Part shown: piece after piece, positions 9,601-18,014 of the stretch
How positions within the stretch are numbered: position 1 is the first letter of the stretch
How the letters are laid out: every line of letters starts with the position of its first letter
NCBI GenBank assembly: GCA_022394755.1
Contig: JAGFCA010000020.1
Coordinates: 123,582-187,581 of the forward strand
Reading direction: 5' to 3'
DNA: 64,000 nucleotides
Origin: Candidatus Poribacteria bacterium
GTDB taxonomy: Bacteria > Poribacteria > WGA-4E > WGA-3G
Translations under genes and position numbers: made by a program
Notes under the pieces: model-generated
What the model saw: only the letters and a program-made list of their open reading frames with translations
Databases searched by the model: none
What the model was told of the DNA's origin: nothing

Positions 9601-11910
9601 TTATGTCAAACCTATTCTTTTTCGTAGAAACCATTCCGTTCCTAACAATCCTACAATAGAGATGAGTATGAGAGGATGTGCCCATAAATCGCGTTCTTCA
9701 TCAACAAAAACAGGTTTTTGCTCACTATTAATGCTGTCAGGTAATTTGTCTGCATCATCTATTGTGAGATAGACACCATTTGTTTGCTCAGCCAACAGTT
9801 TTAGTAGGTTTTCATTTAATTGTGGAGATTCTAATTCAATTAATTGGGGTTGAACATTAATCTCAATATTATCTTCACCAAGGGGAATGTTACCAAGAGT
9901 TCCTTTAGCTGATAAGCGGTATGTACCGATTTCATCAACGATTAATTTTGCAATAAAACTATTGCCTTGTGATGCTGAATTATTATCAAATTCAGACTGG
10001 GATTGAAGAGGAAACTGTGCTCCGTTAGGTGCAGTTACAAATATTTGAATATCAGCATTGTTTTGTGGTTGAAAAGTAGGTGAATATGCATTAACTCTAA
10101 TTTTTGCCATATCCCCTTGATTATAAGTTGGGGCATCAGATGAAATATAGATTGTGTCATCATCTGATTGTTGTGCCATCCATCGTAATATCTGTGCCCA
10201 CAAACGCGGATATGTATTCTGTAAGTCTTCGTTTTTGTATGTATTCACACCGAAGTGCCAGTTCCACAAGCCTTCGGCAGTGAAAAGTAGACTTTTTCCA
10301 AGTCCAACCCGTTGGAAAATCATGATTGGTCCAATATTTTGTATTTCAAGGAGTGGAGTAGCCCCTGCTTTCAGTTGAAAACCTTGAAAGACTTTAGATA
10401 AAGGTGGTAGATTGTTCCAAATATTAGAATTACCCTCTAATGTGTCCGAAAGTTGCATCATTGGATGATATGAACCGAATTGTGTAAGATTCAGAAAATT
10501 ATCAGCATCCCGTTCTGTACAGCCATTTTGGGGTATCTGAATAGGTAGAATCTGATTAATTTTACTCTTTCTATACCCAGTATTGCCGAGTGCATTGTAT
10601 GAGGGTAGAAAAACAACTGACTTTCCACGATCTTCAATAAAGTTAACTATTGACTGTTGTTGTGTTGTTGTAAGGTGTTGGTCTGTTATGTCCCCTAAAA
10701 TGAGTATATCATATTTTGTTAAATCCTGAAGCGTATTTGGAAATTGTGTAATTTGTTTATTCTGTTGTGGATAATAACCATCTTCATTTGCAAGTACTGT
10801 ATTTTGTCGGATGTTTTTTGATAGGACAGCGAATGTAGGGTTTAGATCAGGATCTCTTTCTAAAGTGCGTTTTAGAAATGTATATTCCCATCTTGGCCGT
10901 CCCTCTAAATAAAGGACGTTAAGTTTAGCTTTAATAACTTTCAGAGAAATGGTCTTTACATTATTTTCATCTGTTAATTCATCATCATAAGCGGGGAGTA
11001 CTATTTTATATTGAAAAGTGCCTTCTGATTCAGGTGTAACCTTCAGGTCTACTATGTGTTTTGTTCCTTGAATGACACCTTGTCCTTTAATAAGTGTTAT
11101 GTTTTCATTTGATGTACCGTCTTCAAATGTGAGTATCTCAGCATCAATTAATTTATTGGTCTCAGTTTCTCTTAGAGACAATCGTGTGGATTTGGTTGTA
11201 TATCCTGATTGAATAACAGTGATTCGTATGATAGTCTCGTGTCCAGTGTGTGCTATGGGTGGTGTTTCAATGTTCTGAATTTGTATATCTTTTGGGGGTG
11301 ATAATGCCCCAACTCCAATAGCATAAATTGGTATGCTTAAATCTACGATTTTATTTAACGGGAACTTAGATGCATTGTGCGAACCATCAGTAATCAGAAG
11401 GATTCCAGCATTTGGATGACCTTTCGTAGTTTTTTCTGCTTCTGTGATTGCCTTAGAGAGATTTGTAAGTTTGCCATCAGCAACAAACTCCTCACCGACT
11501 ATATGACTTTGGTTGAGGGAAGTATCGAACCCATGAAGATGTATACTGTATTCTTTCTGTAGTTTTTGAAGGAATTGATTTGATTCAGTAAAAAGAAGTT
11601 GATTGACTTGATCAATTCTTGATATATCTGATACACCGTTGTAATCATCTTCCAACTGCATACTGCTGGATGTATCTACTAAAATAGAGAAATGTGTTGG
11701 TGGTGTGACATCCTTCCTTTCTATAATCACCGGTGCTAATAAGCAACTGAGTAGGATAGTGATAGCAACAAAACGTAGTGTAATAAGAGTCGTTCTTAGT
11801 ATTTTGCTTAATGGGTGCTTTAGTCTAAGATAGAAGAAGATTGTAATGCCAGTTGCAATTACAAGTGAAAGGATAATCGCCCACAAAGGCAAAAAAAATG
11901 AGAAACGCAT
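9601..11910 (-). CDS. VWA-domain membrane protein (BatA/glutamine-amidotransferase-like)
   Basis: 769 residues. Two N-terminal transmembrane helices (about 8-28 and 38-62) precede a von Willebrand A domain with an intact metal-ion-dependent adhesion site, DTSSSM (D79, S81, S83). After an extracytoplasmic beta region comes an amidotransferase-like segment starting with LYLEGRPRWEYTFL, as in large VWA proteins of this class, and a final transmembrane helix (about 748-764, LILISIVGLLG). It is the first gene of the operon that continues with DUF4159, DUF4175-like and nagZ. The usual MoxR ATPase and DUF58 partners are not in this window. An in-frame ATG at 11910 is used. Confidence 0.75.
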   Translation of the reverse strand: MRFSFFLPLWAIILSLVIATGITIFFYLRLKHPLSKILRTTLITLRFVAITILLSCLLAPVIIERKDVTPPTHFSILVDTSSSMQLEDDYNGVSDISRIDQVNQLLFTESNQFLQKLQKEYSIHLHGFDTSLNQSHIVGEEFVADGKLTNLSKAITEAEKTTKGHPNAGILLITDGSHNASKFPLNKIVDLSIPIYAIGVGALSPPKDIQIQNIETPPIAHTGHETIIRITVIQSGYTTKSTRLSLRETETNKLIDAEILTFEDGTSNENITLIKGQGVIQGTKHIVDLKVTPESEGTFQYKIVLPAYDDELTDENNVKTISLKVIKAKLNVLYLEGRPRWEYTFLKRTLERDPDLNPTFAVLSKNIRQNTVLANEDGYYPQQNKQITQFPNTLQDLTKYDILILGDITDQHLTTTQQQSIVNFIEDRGKSVVFLPSYNALGNTGYRKSKINQILPIQIPQNGCTERDADNFLNLTQFGSYHPMMQLSDTLEGNSNIWNNLPPLSKVFQGFQLKAGATPLLEIQNIGPIMIFQRVGLGKSLLFTAEGLWNWHFGVNTYKNEDLQNTYPRLWAQILRWMAQQSDDDTIYISSDAPTYNQGDMAKIRVNAYSPTFQPQNNADIQIFVTAPNGAQFPLQSQSEFDNNSASQGNSFIAKLIVDEIGTYRLSAKGTLGNIPLGEDNIEINVQPQLIELESPQLNENLLKLLAEQTNGVYLTIDDADKLPDSINSEQKPVFVDEERDLWAHPLILISIVGLLGTEWFLRKRIGLT

Positions 11911-11941
11911 TATGTGTTTTTATCTATGGATTCTGTGAAGA

Positions 11942-11970
11942 ATTATAGCGTGTTTATATTGGGATGTCAA
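11942..11970 (-). promoter_or_regulatory. perfect sigma70-type promoter of the VWA-DUF4159-DUF4175-nagZ operon
   Basis: Minus strand: TTGACA at 11965-11970, 17-bp spacer, TATAAT at 11942-11947. Both hexamers match consensus exactly. It lies about 30 bp upstream of the ATG at 11910. A second TTGACA lies six bases further upstream. Confidence 0.65.
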
Positions 11971-12036
11971 TGTCAATACGTGGTGAAAGATTGGATTGGT
12001 GTATGTTGATTTCAGTATGGAAATGGCTGTATCAAC

Positions 12037-12465
12037 TTATTCAGAATTTTCATGCTCAAATTTATATGAACTCAACACCCCAGCACTCACAAGTATATAC
12101 CCTATTACTGTTAGAAATACACCAAATCCTACATCATTATCTAACTGATGATAGAATCTCTCTTCCATCCCCGAACCTGCCAAGATTGCCAAGCAACAAT
12201 AGAAACCTACCAAACAAATAGTTAGGACAAGTAATTTAAACCATATTCTTAATGGTTTTTTCCGTGCCATGATATGTAGACTGATAAATATAATGACAAG
12301 CGTAAGAATAAAGGCAAAATCAGCATAATATGAGTAGTCTTCATCAATATGTGTTAGTTTAATTCCCGTCATATTTCTATTGTATTCTTTTAACCAGGGC
12401 ATTGAAAAACTGAATATTGTTAGTATGCTACCGGCTAATGTAATGAACTTTGAATATAGTTTCAT
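12037..12465 (-). CDS. small multi-pass membrane protein (paralogue of the next gene)
   Basis: 142 residues with about four transmembrane helices (near 8-24, 45-63, 71-92, 110-132). It begins MKLYSKFITLAGSILTIFSF, very like the start of the upstream gene (MKEYSRFIVLGIGLLAFFSF), each followed by a Pro-Trp pair, so the two are probably diverged duplicates. The ATG overlaps the upstream stop in an ATGA arrangement, indicating translational coupling. No family or function recognised. Confidence 0.6.
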   Translation of the reverse strand: MKLYSKFITLAGSILTIFSFSMPWLKEYNRNMTGIKLTHIDEDYSYYADFAFILTLVIIFISLHIMARKKPLRIWFKLLVLTICLVGFYCCLAILAGSGMEERFYHQLDNDVGFGVFLTVIGYILVSAGVLSSYKFEHENSE

Positions 12466-13070
12466 TCTTCATTTTCCTCAGGATTCTGATCAACTATTGA
12501 TTCTGATTGTACTTCATTTTCTGGTTTATATATCAATTTGATAATTACAAGCATATAACAGATAGCTGATAGAAAAGATCCGTACCGAGTATTGTCGATT
12601 TTTTGTTCTGTATCCAAAAGATAACCACGACTAAATGCAAGCAGAAAAAAGCAAGCAAGTCCAACAATACTACAGGCGAGTATTAATCGTTTAAGCAATA
12701 TTTCATTATGCTTTTGATGCCTCAATGATAAAACAGAACAAACTATTACAACAATAGTAGAAACAAAAGATATTGTGATAAAGTTTATCCTTTCATTAAT
12801 TAAATTTATTATGGATGCTACACTAAACAATGGACCCAGTCCGCACAAAAGTAGTCCCAATGTGATTGAACGAGGATTCACCGGTGTGGTTTTTAACGAA
12901 TATATACCCATACCAAGTATAAATAGAGATCCTATAAGAATGAGTGTATTATAGGAGCCGGGACCGTTTACTAACACTATTCCAGAGAAAGTGTGTTTCC
13001 ACGGTAATGAAAAAGAGAAAAAAGCTAATAATCCTATTCCTAAGACAATAAAACGTGAGTACTCTTTCAA
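12462..13070 (-). CDS. multi-pass membrane protein (paralogue of the preceding gene)
   Basis: 202 residues, about six hydrophobic segments, and an acidic C-terminal tail (DQNPEENEE). The start is a TTG at 13070 preceded by AGGAG five bases upstream, which decides the start in the absence of an ATG. The N-terminal 35 residues resemble those of the downstream gene (shared FSF-S/M-PW motif). No catalytic motif or known family was recognised. Two-gene membrane operon. Confidence 0.6.
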   Translation of the reverse strand: MKEYSRFIVLGIGLLAFFSFSLPWKHTFSGIVLVNGPGSYNTLILIGSLFILGMGIYSLKTTPVNPRSITLGLLLCGLGPLFSVASIINLINERINFITISFVSTIVVIVCSVLSLRHQKHNEILLKRLILACSIVGLACFFLLAFSRGYLLDTEQKIDNTRYGSFLSAICYMLVIIKLIYKPENEVQSESIVDQNPEENEE

Positions 13071-13140
13071 ATTTACTCCTAAGAATTCTTTCTCTTGGTT
13101 TGTTTTTCTTGGATTTTATGAATATTATTATTTGTATTTT

Positions 13141-13184
13141 GAAAAAAATAAGGTCTTCAAACAGCAGTTGTTTTAAGACCTTAT
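13141..13184 (-). terminator. intrinsic terminator of the epimerase/oxidoreductase operon
   Basis: Arms ATAAGGTCTT (13148-13157) and its exact complement (13175-13184) form a 10-bp stem with a 17-nt loop. Reading on the minus strand the stem is followed by a run of six T (13147-13142). It lies 35 bp after the stop of the TIM-barrel epimerase gene. Confidence 0.75.
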
Positions 13185-13219
13185 CATATTTTCAATAATT
13201 AGTGAGAATTAAACTATAT

Positions 13220-14017
13220 CTAACGAGCACCACAAGCCTGTAAACAGGCTTGCATATGTCCTCGTGATTCAGCTGCAATTGTACAACATTGTTCTAAACT
13301 GTATTCCTTTGCCCCAATGACTTCAAGGTTAAGTGGTCCTGTATAGCCGTTTTCGTGCAATACACGTATATAGCCTACAAGGTCAATGTCTCCTCTTCCG
13401 TTTGCTTGTAATTCAGGATTCCCTGGACCGCGTTGTGTTCCTTTACAATCTCTTATATGTACATGTTTAACTCGTGAAACAACAGCAGCAATTGCTTCCA
13501 CAGGATTTTCATCAGCACGATGAATATGTGATGGATCCATGTCAATTCCAAATGCGGGTGATGAAATCTCTTCCATTGCACGCAGTGTTGTTGGTGTATT
13601 ATAAATGCTTGCCCCTACATGTGCTTTTACACAGAGAGTTACACCGTAATGTTCAGCGCGATCAGATAGGGTTCCGAGAGAATCAATCACTTCTGGCCAC
13701 GCCTCCTCATTATCGGATGCCCCACCGGGTCCACAATTTATAATAGGGATTCCGATTTCAGCGGCAGCCTGAAATGCAAGTTCCATTTTTTCTGCATCAC
13801 GTGAAGGTTGTTCCATTGCTAACAAATCGAGATTATATTCTTTGGCAAGTCTCTTTATATCGTCAGCGATTTCTTTCCAGTTTCCCAGAACAAGATGTTG
13901 ACTCATTCCATCAATAGCAGAAAGTTCAATTCCATCGTATCCAGCCATGGCAATATGCTTGAAGGCAGTGTCCATATCGTAGCCGCCAAAAAGCACTGAA
14001 TTTGCACCTAATTTCAA
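13220..14017 (-). CDS. sugar phosphate isomerase/epimerase (xylose-isomerase-like TIM barrel)
   Basis: 265 residues, one AP_endonuc_2/xylose-isomerase-like TIM barrel. Visible marks are GYDGIELSA early, GIDMDPSHIHRADENP in the second half (metal-binding Asp and His), VKHVHIRDCKG, and LNLEVIG near the end with the last Glu ligand. These residues form the usual divalent-metal site of hexulose/inosose epimerases and dehydratases. It follows the Gfo/Idh/MocA dehydrogenase gene by 23 bp. Such pairs usually degrade or rearrange an oxidised sugar or inositol; the substrate cannot be told. The operon ends in the terminator at 13141-13184. Confidence 0.8.
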   Translation of the reverse strand: MKLGANSVLFGGYDMDTAFKHIAMAGYDGIELSAIDGMSQHLVLGNWKEIADDIKRLAKEYNLDLLAMEQPSRDAEKMELAFQAAAEIGIPIINCGPGGASDNEEAWPEVIDSLGTLSDRAEHYGVTLCVKAHVGASIYNTPTTLRAMEEISSPAFGIDMDPSHIHRADENPVEAIAAVVSRVKHVHIRDCKGTQRGPGNPELQANGRGDIDLVGYIRVLHENGYTGPLNLEVIGAKEYSLEQCCTIAAESRGHMQACLQACGAR

Positions 14018-14040
14018 ATGTGTTCTCCTTCTAATATTGT

Positions 14041-15120
14041 TTACATACCACTAAGACTTGGTAGTGGATGTGGACGTACTAATACGCCACCTTCTTCATA
14101 AGATTCCATAGCTGCCCATGTATATTCAAGGGCTGCAAGTGCATCTCTACCAGAAGCGCGAAGTTTTTCTTTTGGCACACCATTTGTAATATCATCTAAA
14201 AAGGCATGAATTCTAAGAGGAAATGTTTGTCCAAAATCACTGATTCCTGATTCAGTTACAATTGTCTCATTCCCATCTGGAGCACCAGGAGATGGCCAAT
14301 AAGTAATTTTTTCTATGCAGTTTTCAATACAGAATGTGCCCCGTGTCCCTGCGAGTTCCACACTCCACCATCCACCAAGTCCAAATGTGGCATCCCCACG
14401 TTGACTGAGTAGATATCCGATACATCCGTTTTCAAAACGTAGATGTATACTGTTGATTGAAACCATGAGATCGCCTTCTTTCCTGCGAAAGTGTGGACGT
14501 TCCATAAAGGCTTGTACATGTGTTACGTCCCCGCAGAAATGCCGCATCACACTAAATGGATGAGATAAGAAAGCTTTCACGTGGAAATATGGGAAGCCAT
14601 CAGAACGGGGTGCGTTTGAGTAGCTATAGTTATATTCTCCACCAGCGAATCCCATCTTATGGAGTATATATACCATCTCACCAATTTGTCCATTATCTAT
14701 ATATTGTTGTGCCTGCTCAGCGGGAGGCGTGAAATAATGGTTAAGATTGCATCCGAGGTATAGATCCATTTCTGTTGCAAGTGCGACCATGTCTCGTGCT
14801 TGACCAATATCGTTAGAGATAGGTTTTTCAACAAGTACGTGTTTACCATTCTCTAATGCTTCCATAGTGGGTTCATAGTGCCAACTTCCATTTTCATTTC
14901 CCCCAGTAGTAACATCAACGATATCTAAATCTGCTTCCCCATCAATCATATCTGCTAAACTATAGTAAGCTTTCACGCCGAGTCGTTCAGCTGCACTATC
15001 CGCCCGTGCTTTATCAATATCACATACAGCAACAAGTTCTGCTAAATCATCATTTGCGTGGCAATTAGCATGATTATTCCCTATGCCGCTCATACCAACA
15101 ACGCCAACTTTTAATGCCAT
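14041..15120 (-). CDS. Gfo/Idh/MocA-family oxidoreductase
   Basis: 359 residues. The N-terminal Rossmann fold begins KVGVVGMSGIGNNH, where the loop GMSGIG replaces the usual GxGxxG, so cofactor binding should be checked. VCDID ends the second strand. The family signature HVLVEKPIS (about residues 94-102) supplies the conserved EKP lysine. The C-terminal alpha/beta domain carries LSHPFSVMRHFCGDV, with the histidine typical of the substrate site. No signal peptide, so a cytoplasmic NAD(P)-dependent sugar dehydrogenase is expected. First gene of a two-gene operon with the TIM-barrel epimerase. Confidence 0.85.
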   Translation of the reverse strand: MALKVGVVGMSGIGNNHANCHANDDLAELVAVCDIDKARADSAAERLGVKAYYSLADMIDGEADLDIVDVTTGGNENGSWHYEPTMEALENGKHVLVEKPISNDIGQARDMVALATEMDLYLGCNLNHYFTPPAEQAQQYIDNGQIGEMVYILHKMGFAGGEYNYSYSNAPRSDGFPYFHVKAFLSHPFSVMRHFCGDVTHVQAFMERPHFRRKEGDLMVSINSIHLRFENGCIGYLLSQRGDATFGLGGWWSVELAGTRGTFCIENCIEKITYWPSPGAPDGNETIVTESGISDFGQTFPLRIHAFLDDITNGVPKEKLRASGRDALAALEYTWAAMESYEEGGVLVRPHPLPSLSGM

Positions 15121-15164
15121 TTTTATTTCCTTCCAAATTAATGAAAAATTGTCTTTAACAGTCT

Positions 15165-15194
15165 ATAATATACCTTGCAAGTGTGTAATGTCAA
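15165..15194 (-). promoter_or_regulatory. sigma70-type promoter of the oxidoreductase/epimerase operon
   Basis: Minus strand: TTGACA (15189-15194), 18-bp spacer, TATTAT (15165-15170), one mismatch from consensus in the -10. It lies about 45 bp upstream of the ATG at 15120. Confidence 0.6.
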
Positions 15195-15690
15195 CCAATA
15201 TCTTGATTAAGGCGTTGTTATGTCATACAGAACGGATGAATACCGTAGGACATTCCCCCGGGACAAGATCTATGAATGGAACATAAAACATGACTATAAA
15301 CTAATCTAAAAAAGACAACATTCTAAATTTACACCTATGAGTAGAGAGTATATGTATTAATAAAGTACGATTGACGCTAAATTGACACCGATAGACAATT
15401 GGAACTGTAACGAATGATAAGTGTGAAAACTAAATAGAATATATAATATTTTAAAATTCATTGCTGGAAAAGATCAACGAATACGACATAAAATGTGTTG
15501 CCAATCACAGCTTAAGGCAGTATAATAGGAAGACTGAGAAGAGTTTTTATAGATATGTTCTTGTTTAAGAATATTGATACCTATTAATAAGAAGTAGAAT
15601 ATCCTACATAGGTATTATTGCTATTGTACATTGATATTATCAATATTTGCAGCTAAATGTGATTGATAAACACCCAATAAGGAGATTCGG
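15195..15690. other. divergent intergenic region before msrP
   Basis: No gene seen. A perfect palindrome, ATTGATATTATCAAT (15630-15644), lies 46 bp before the msrP start and could be an operator. The msrP ribosome binding site is AAGGAG just before 15691. I could not assign a clear promoter for the plus strand. Confidence 0.35.
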
Positions 15691-16650
15691 ATGGCGAATA
15701 TAAGAATTCCTAAGGGATGGGAAATACCTGAAAATCAGGTAACTCCTGAATCAGCATATATAAATCGAAGAAAATTCATAAGAGATCTTGGTATTGTAGG
15801 GGCAGGGACATTATCTCTTTTCGGTACACCCGCATGTGCTCAGAATAGAGGAGTTGCTAAACAACTCGAAGAATATAAGAAACATACTCTTGACGCAGAA
15901 AACAACGAGAAGTATACCGTTACACGACCACAAACAGATGAAATCACTGCTGCGACATATAATAATTATTATGAATTTACAAGTTCAAAAACCACTGTTT
16001 GGAAACGTGTAGAAGGATTCGAGACCCGACCATGGGAAATTGAGATATCTGGAATGGTTGAAAATCCGATGAAGTTAGATGTTGATGAATTAATTAAACA
16101 GATGCCGTTGGAGGAAAGAATTTATCGTTTTCGGTGTGTGGAAACGTGGGCGATGGTTGTGCCGTGGGTTGGGTTTCCTATGAAAGCACTTATCGATAAA
16201 GTCCAGCCGAAATCATCCGCAAAATATGTTGAAATGTTAACTTTTTTTGATCCTGATATCGCTCCTCAACAAAGAGATGCTCGTATGCCGTGGCCATATT
16301 TGGAGGGTCTGACAATTGAGGAAGCAATGAATGAGTTAACTCTTTTAGTTGTAGGTGTGTATGGTCATATATTACCTCCACAACACGGTGCCCCTGTACG
16401 ATTGATCGTACCCTGGAAATATGGTTTTAAAAGTATAAAATCTATAGTTAGTATAAAGTTCACCGATAAAAAACCTCGTAATTTCTGGAATCGTTTACTA
16501 CCAAGAGAATACAGTTTTGAAGCAAACGTCAACCCGAATGTTCCGCATCCACGTTGGTCGCAAGCTATGGAATGGATGATCGGTTCAAGAGACAGATATC
16601 CCACTAAGATCTATAATGGTTATGGGGATAGTGTTGCGCATCTTTATTAA
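15691..16650 (+). CDS. msrP: protein-methionine-sulfoxide reductase catalytic subunit MsrP (YedY)
   Basis: 319 residues of the sulfite-oxidase/YedY molybdopterin family, which repairs oxidised methionines of periplasmic proteins. A twin-arginine signal is visible (NRRKFIRDLG, residues 25-34, then a hydrophobic stretch to about 50). The molybdenum-ligating cysteine is C149 in YRFRCVETW. PWVGFP and the long pterin-binding loops (GAPVRLIVPWKYGFKS) match MsrP. Length is normal for the family. The partner haem membrane subunit MsrQ is not adjacent, so electrons must come from an MsrQ elsewhere or another donor. The gene stands 41 bp before two serpin genes, which may share its transcript. Confidence 0.88.
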   Translation: MANIRIPKGWEIPENQVTPESAYINRRKFIRDLGIVGAGTLSLFGTPACAQNRGVAKQLEEYKKHTLDAENNEKYTVTRPQTDEITAATYNNYYEFTSSKTTVWKRVEGFETRPWEIEISGMVENPMKLDVDELIKQMPLEERIYRFRCVETWAMVVPWVGFPMKALIDKVQPKSSAKYVEMLTFFDPDIAPQQRDARMPWPYLEGLTIEEAMNELTLLVVGVYGHILPPQHGAPVRLIVPWKYGFKSIKSIVSIKFTDKKPRNFWNRLLPREYSFEANVNPNVPHPRWSQAMEWMIGSRDRYPTKIYNGYGDSVAHLY

Positions 16651-16691
16651 GAGCAATTTTCCTAAGTCTATCAAACAAAACACAGGATAAA

Positions 16692-17978
16692 ATGTTAAAT
16701 ATAACAGCAATTAGTCGAATTTCATTGAGTATTATGATTTCTACTATGTTGCTATTTGTTGGTTGTAAGGAGTTGGGTGTCCACTTACATGGTCAGAAAA
16801 GCGATGAGTCTGGAGTAGAGGAAATTGGTGATATTGATCCAGTGATGACTCCGTTCAACGTAGATGTACCTCAAGGGATAACCGAATTTGGTTTTAATCT
16901 ATTTGATGCAATATGGAAGACAGAACAAAATCAGAATATCTTTATCTCTCCATTGAGTGTGTCAATAGCATTGACAATGACTCTTAATGGGGCATCAGGT
17001 GAAACAGAACAAGCAATGATTGATTCCTTACAACTTCAAGGCATTGATCGTGATTCTATTAACTCCACATATCAACAATTACAGCACATATTACTCACCA
17101 ATGATTCGAAGGTGACCCTCACAATTGCCAACTCCCTATGGGGGCATCAAGCCGTTCAGTTCAGACAGGATTTTCTACAGCAGAACACACACTATTTTAA
17201 TGCAGAAATATCATCACTTGATTTTTCTAATCCAACTACGCTCAGCACAATTAATCAGTGGGTGAGTGAAAATACGAATGGCAAAATTACAGAGATTCTT
17301 GACAGGATTGCTTCAAATGAAGTTTTATTCCTGATTAATGCCATCTATTTTAAAGGGGCATGGCAAAACGAATTTGATCCATCCCAAACGAAGGATGGGA
17401 TATTCCATCTTTCATCTGGGAATGAAAAAACTGTTCCTACGATGTCACGAACAGGTAATTACGAAGTTTTTGGTGGAGAGAATTTTCAAGCAATCAATTT
17501 ACCTTACGGTGAGGGAAAGGTGAGCATGTATGTGTTTCTCCCATCACAAAATTCAGATTTAAATGAGTTTTTAAATGTAGTCAATTCAGAGAATTGGGAA
17601 GAATGGCTTTCTGATTTTCGTGTAAGGAATGTACGTCTACAGATTCCAAAATTCAAGATTGAATACGGTACAAAAGAACTAAATGATGCTTTGACAGCAC
17701 TCGGTATGGGTGTGGCTTTTGATGCTGATCATGCGGATTTTAGCCGTATGGCATTTTTAGATAGAATAAATGGGAACTTATATATCACCAAAGTATCGCA
17801 CAAGACATTCATAGAAGTTAACGAGGAGGGCACCGAAGCTGCCGCTGCGACCAGCGTTGGTATAGGTGTTAAATCTTTACTCCCGCCACCATTTATAGTA
17901 GATCGTCCATTCTTCTTTGCAATCCGAGATAACGAAACAAAAACAATTATTTTTATGGGAACTATGACAGAACCATAA
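16692..17978 (+). CDS. serpin-family protease inhibitor, lipoprotein (serpin 1)
   Basis: 428 residues. A lipoprotein signal ends in LFVGC (C25), so the serpin is tethered to a membrane. The serpin fold starts near residue 60 (FGFNLFDAIW) and includes the shutter NSLWG, the breach region FLINAIYFKGAWQ and the C-terminal DRPFFFAIRD / IIFMG. The hinge EEGTEAAAAT has the small residues needed for inhibitory loop insertion. Counting 17 residues from the hinge predicts P1-P1' as Lys-Ser, which would target trypsin-like proteases. The next gene is a paralogue with a different P1. Serpins are uncommon in bacteria and usually block exogenous or envelope proteases. Confidence 0.88.
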   Translation: MLNITAISRISLSIMISTMLLFVGCKELGVHLHGQKSDESGVEEIGDIDPVMTPFNVDVPQGITEFGFNLFDAIWKTEQNQNIFISPLSVSIALTMTLNGASGETEQAMIDSLQLQGIDRDSINSTYQQLQHILLTNDSKVTLTIANSLWGHQAVQFRQDFLQQNTHYFNAEISSLDFSNPTTLSTINQWVSENTNGKITEILDRIASNEVLFLINAIYFKGAWQNEFDPSQTKDGIFHLSSGNEKTVPTMSRTGNYEVFGGENFQAINLPYGEGKVSMYVFLPSQNSDLNEFLNVVNSENWEEWLSDFRVRNVRLQIPKFKIEYGTKELNDALTALGMGVAFDADHADFSRMAFLDRINGNLYITKVSHKTFIEVNEEGTEAAAATSVGIGVKSLLPPPFIVDRPFFFAIRDNETKTIIFMGTMTEP

Positions 17979-18014
17979 GCCTAACACAACGCATATGTAC
18001 TATTGGAGATTTAA

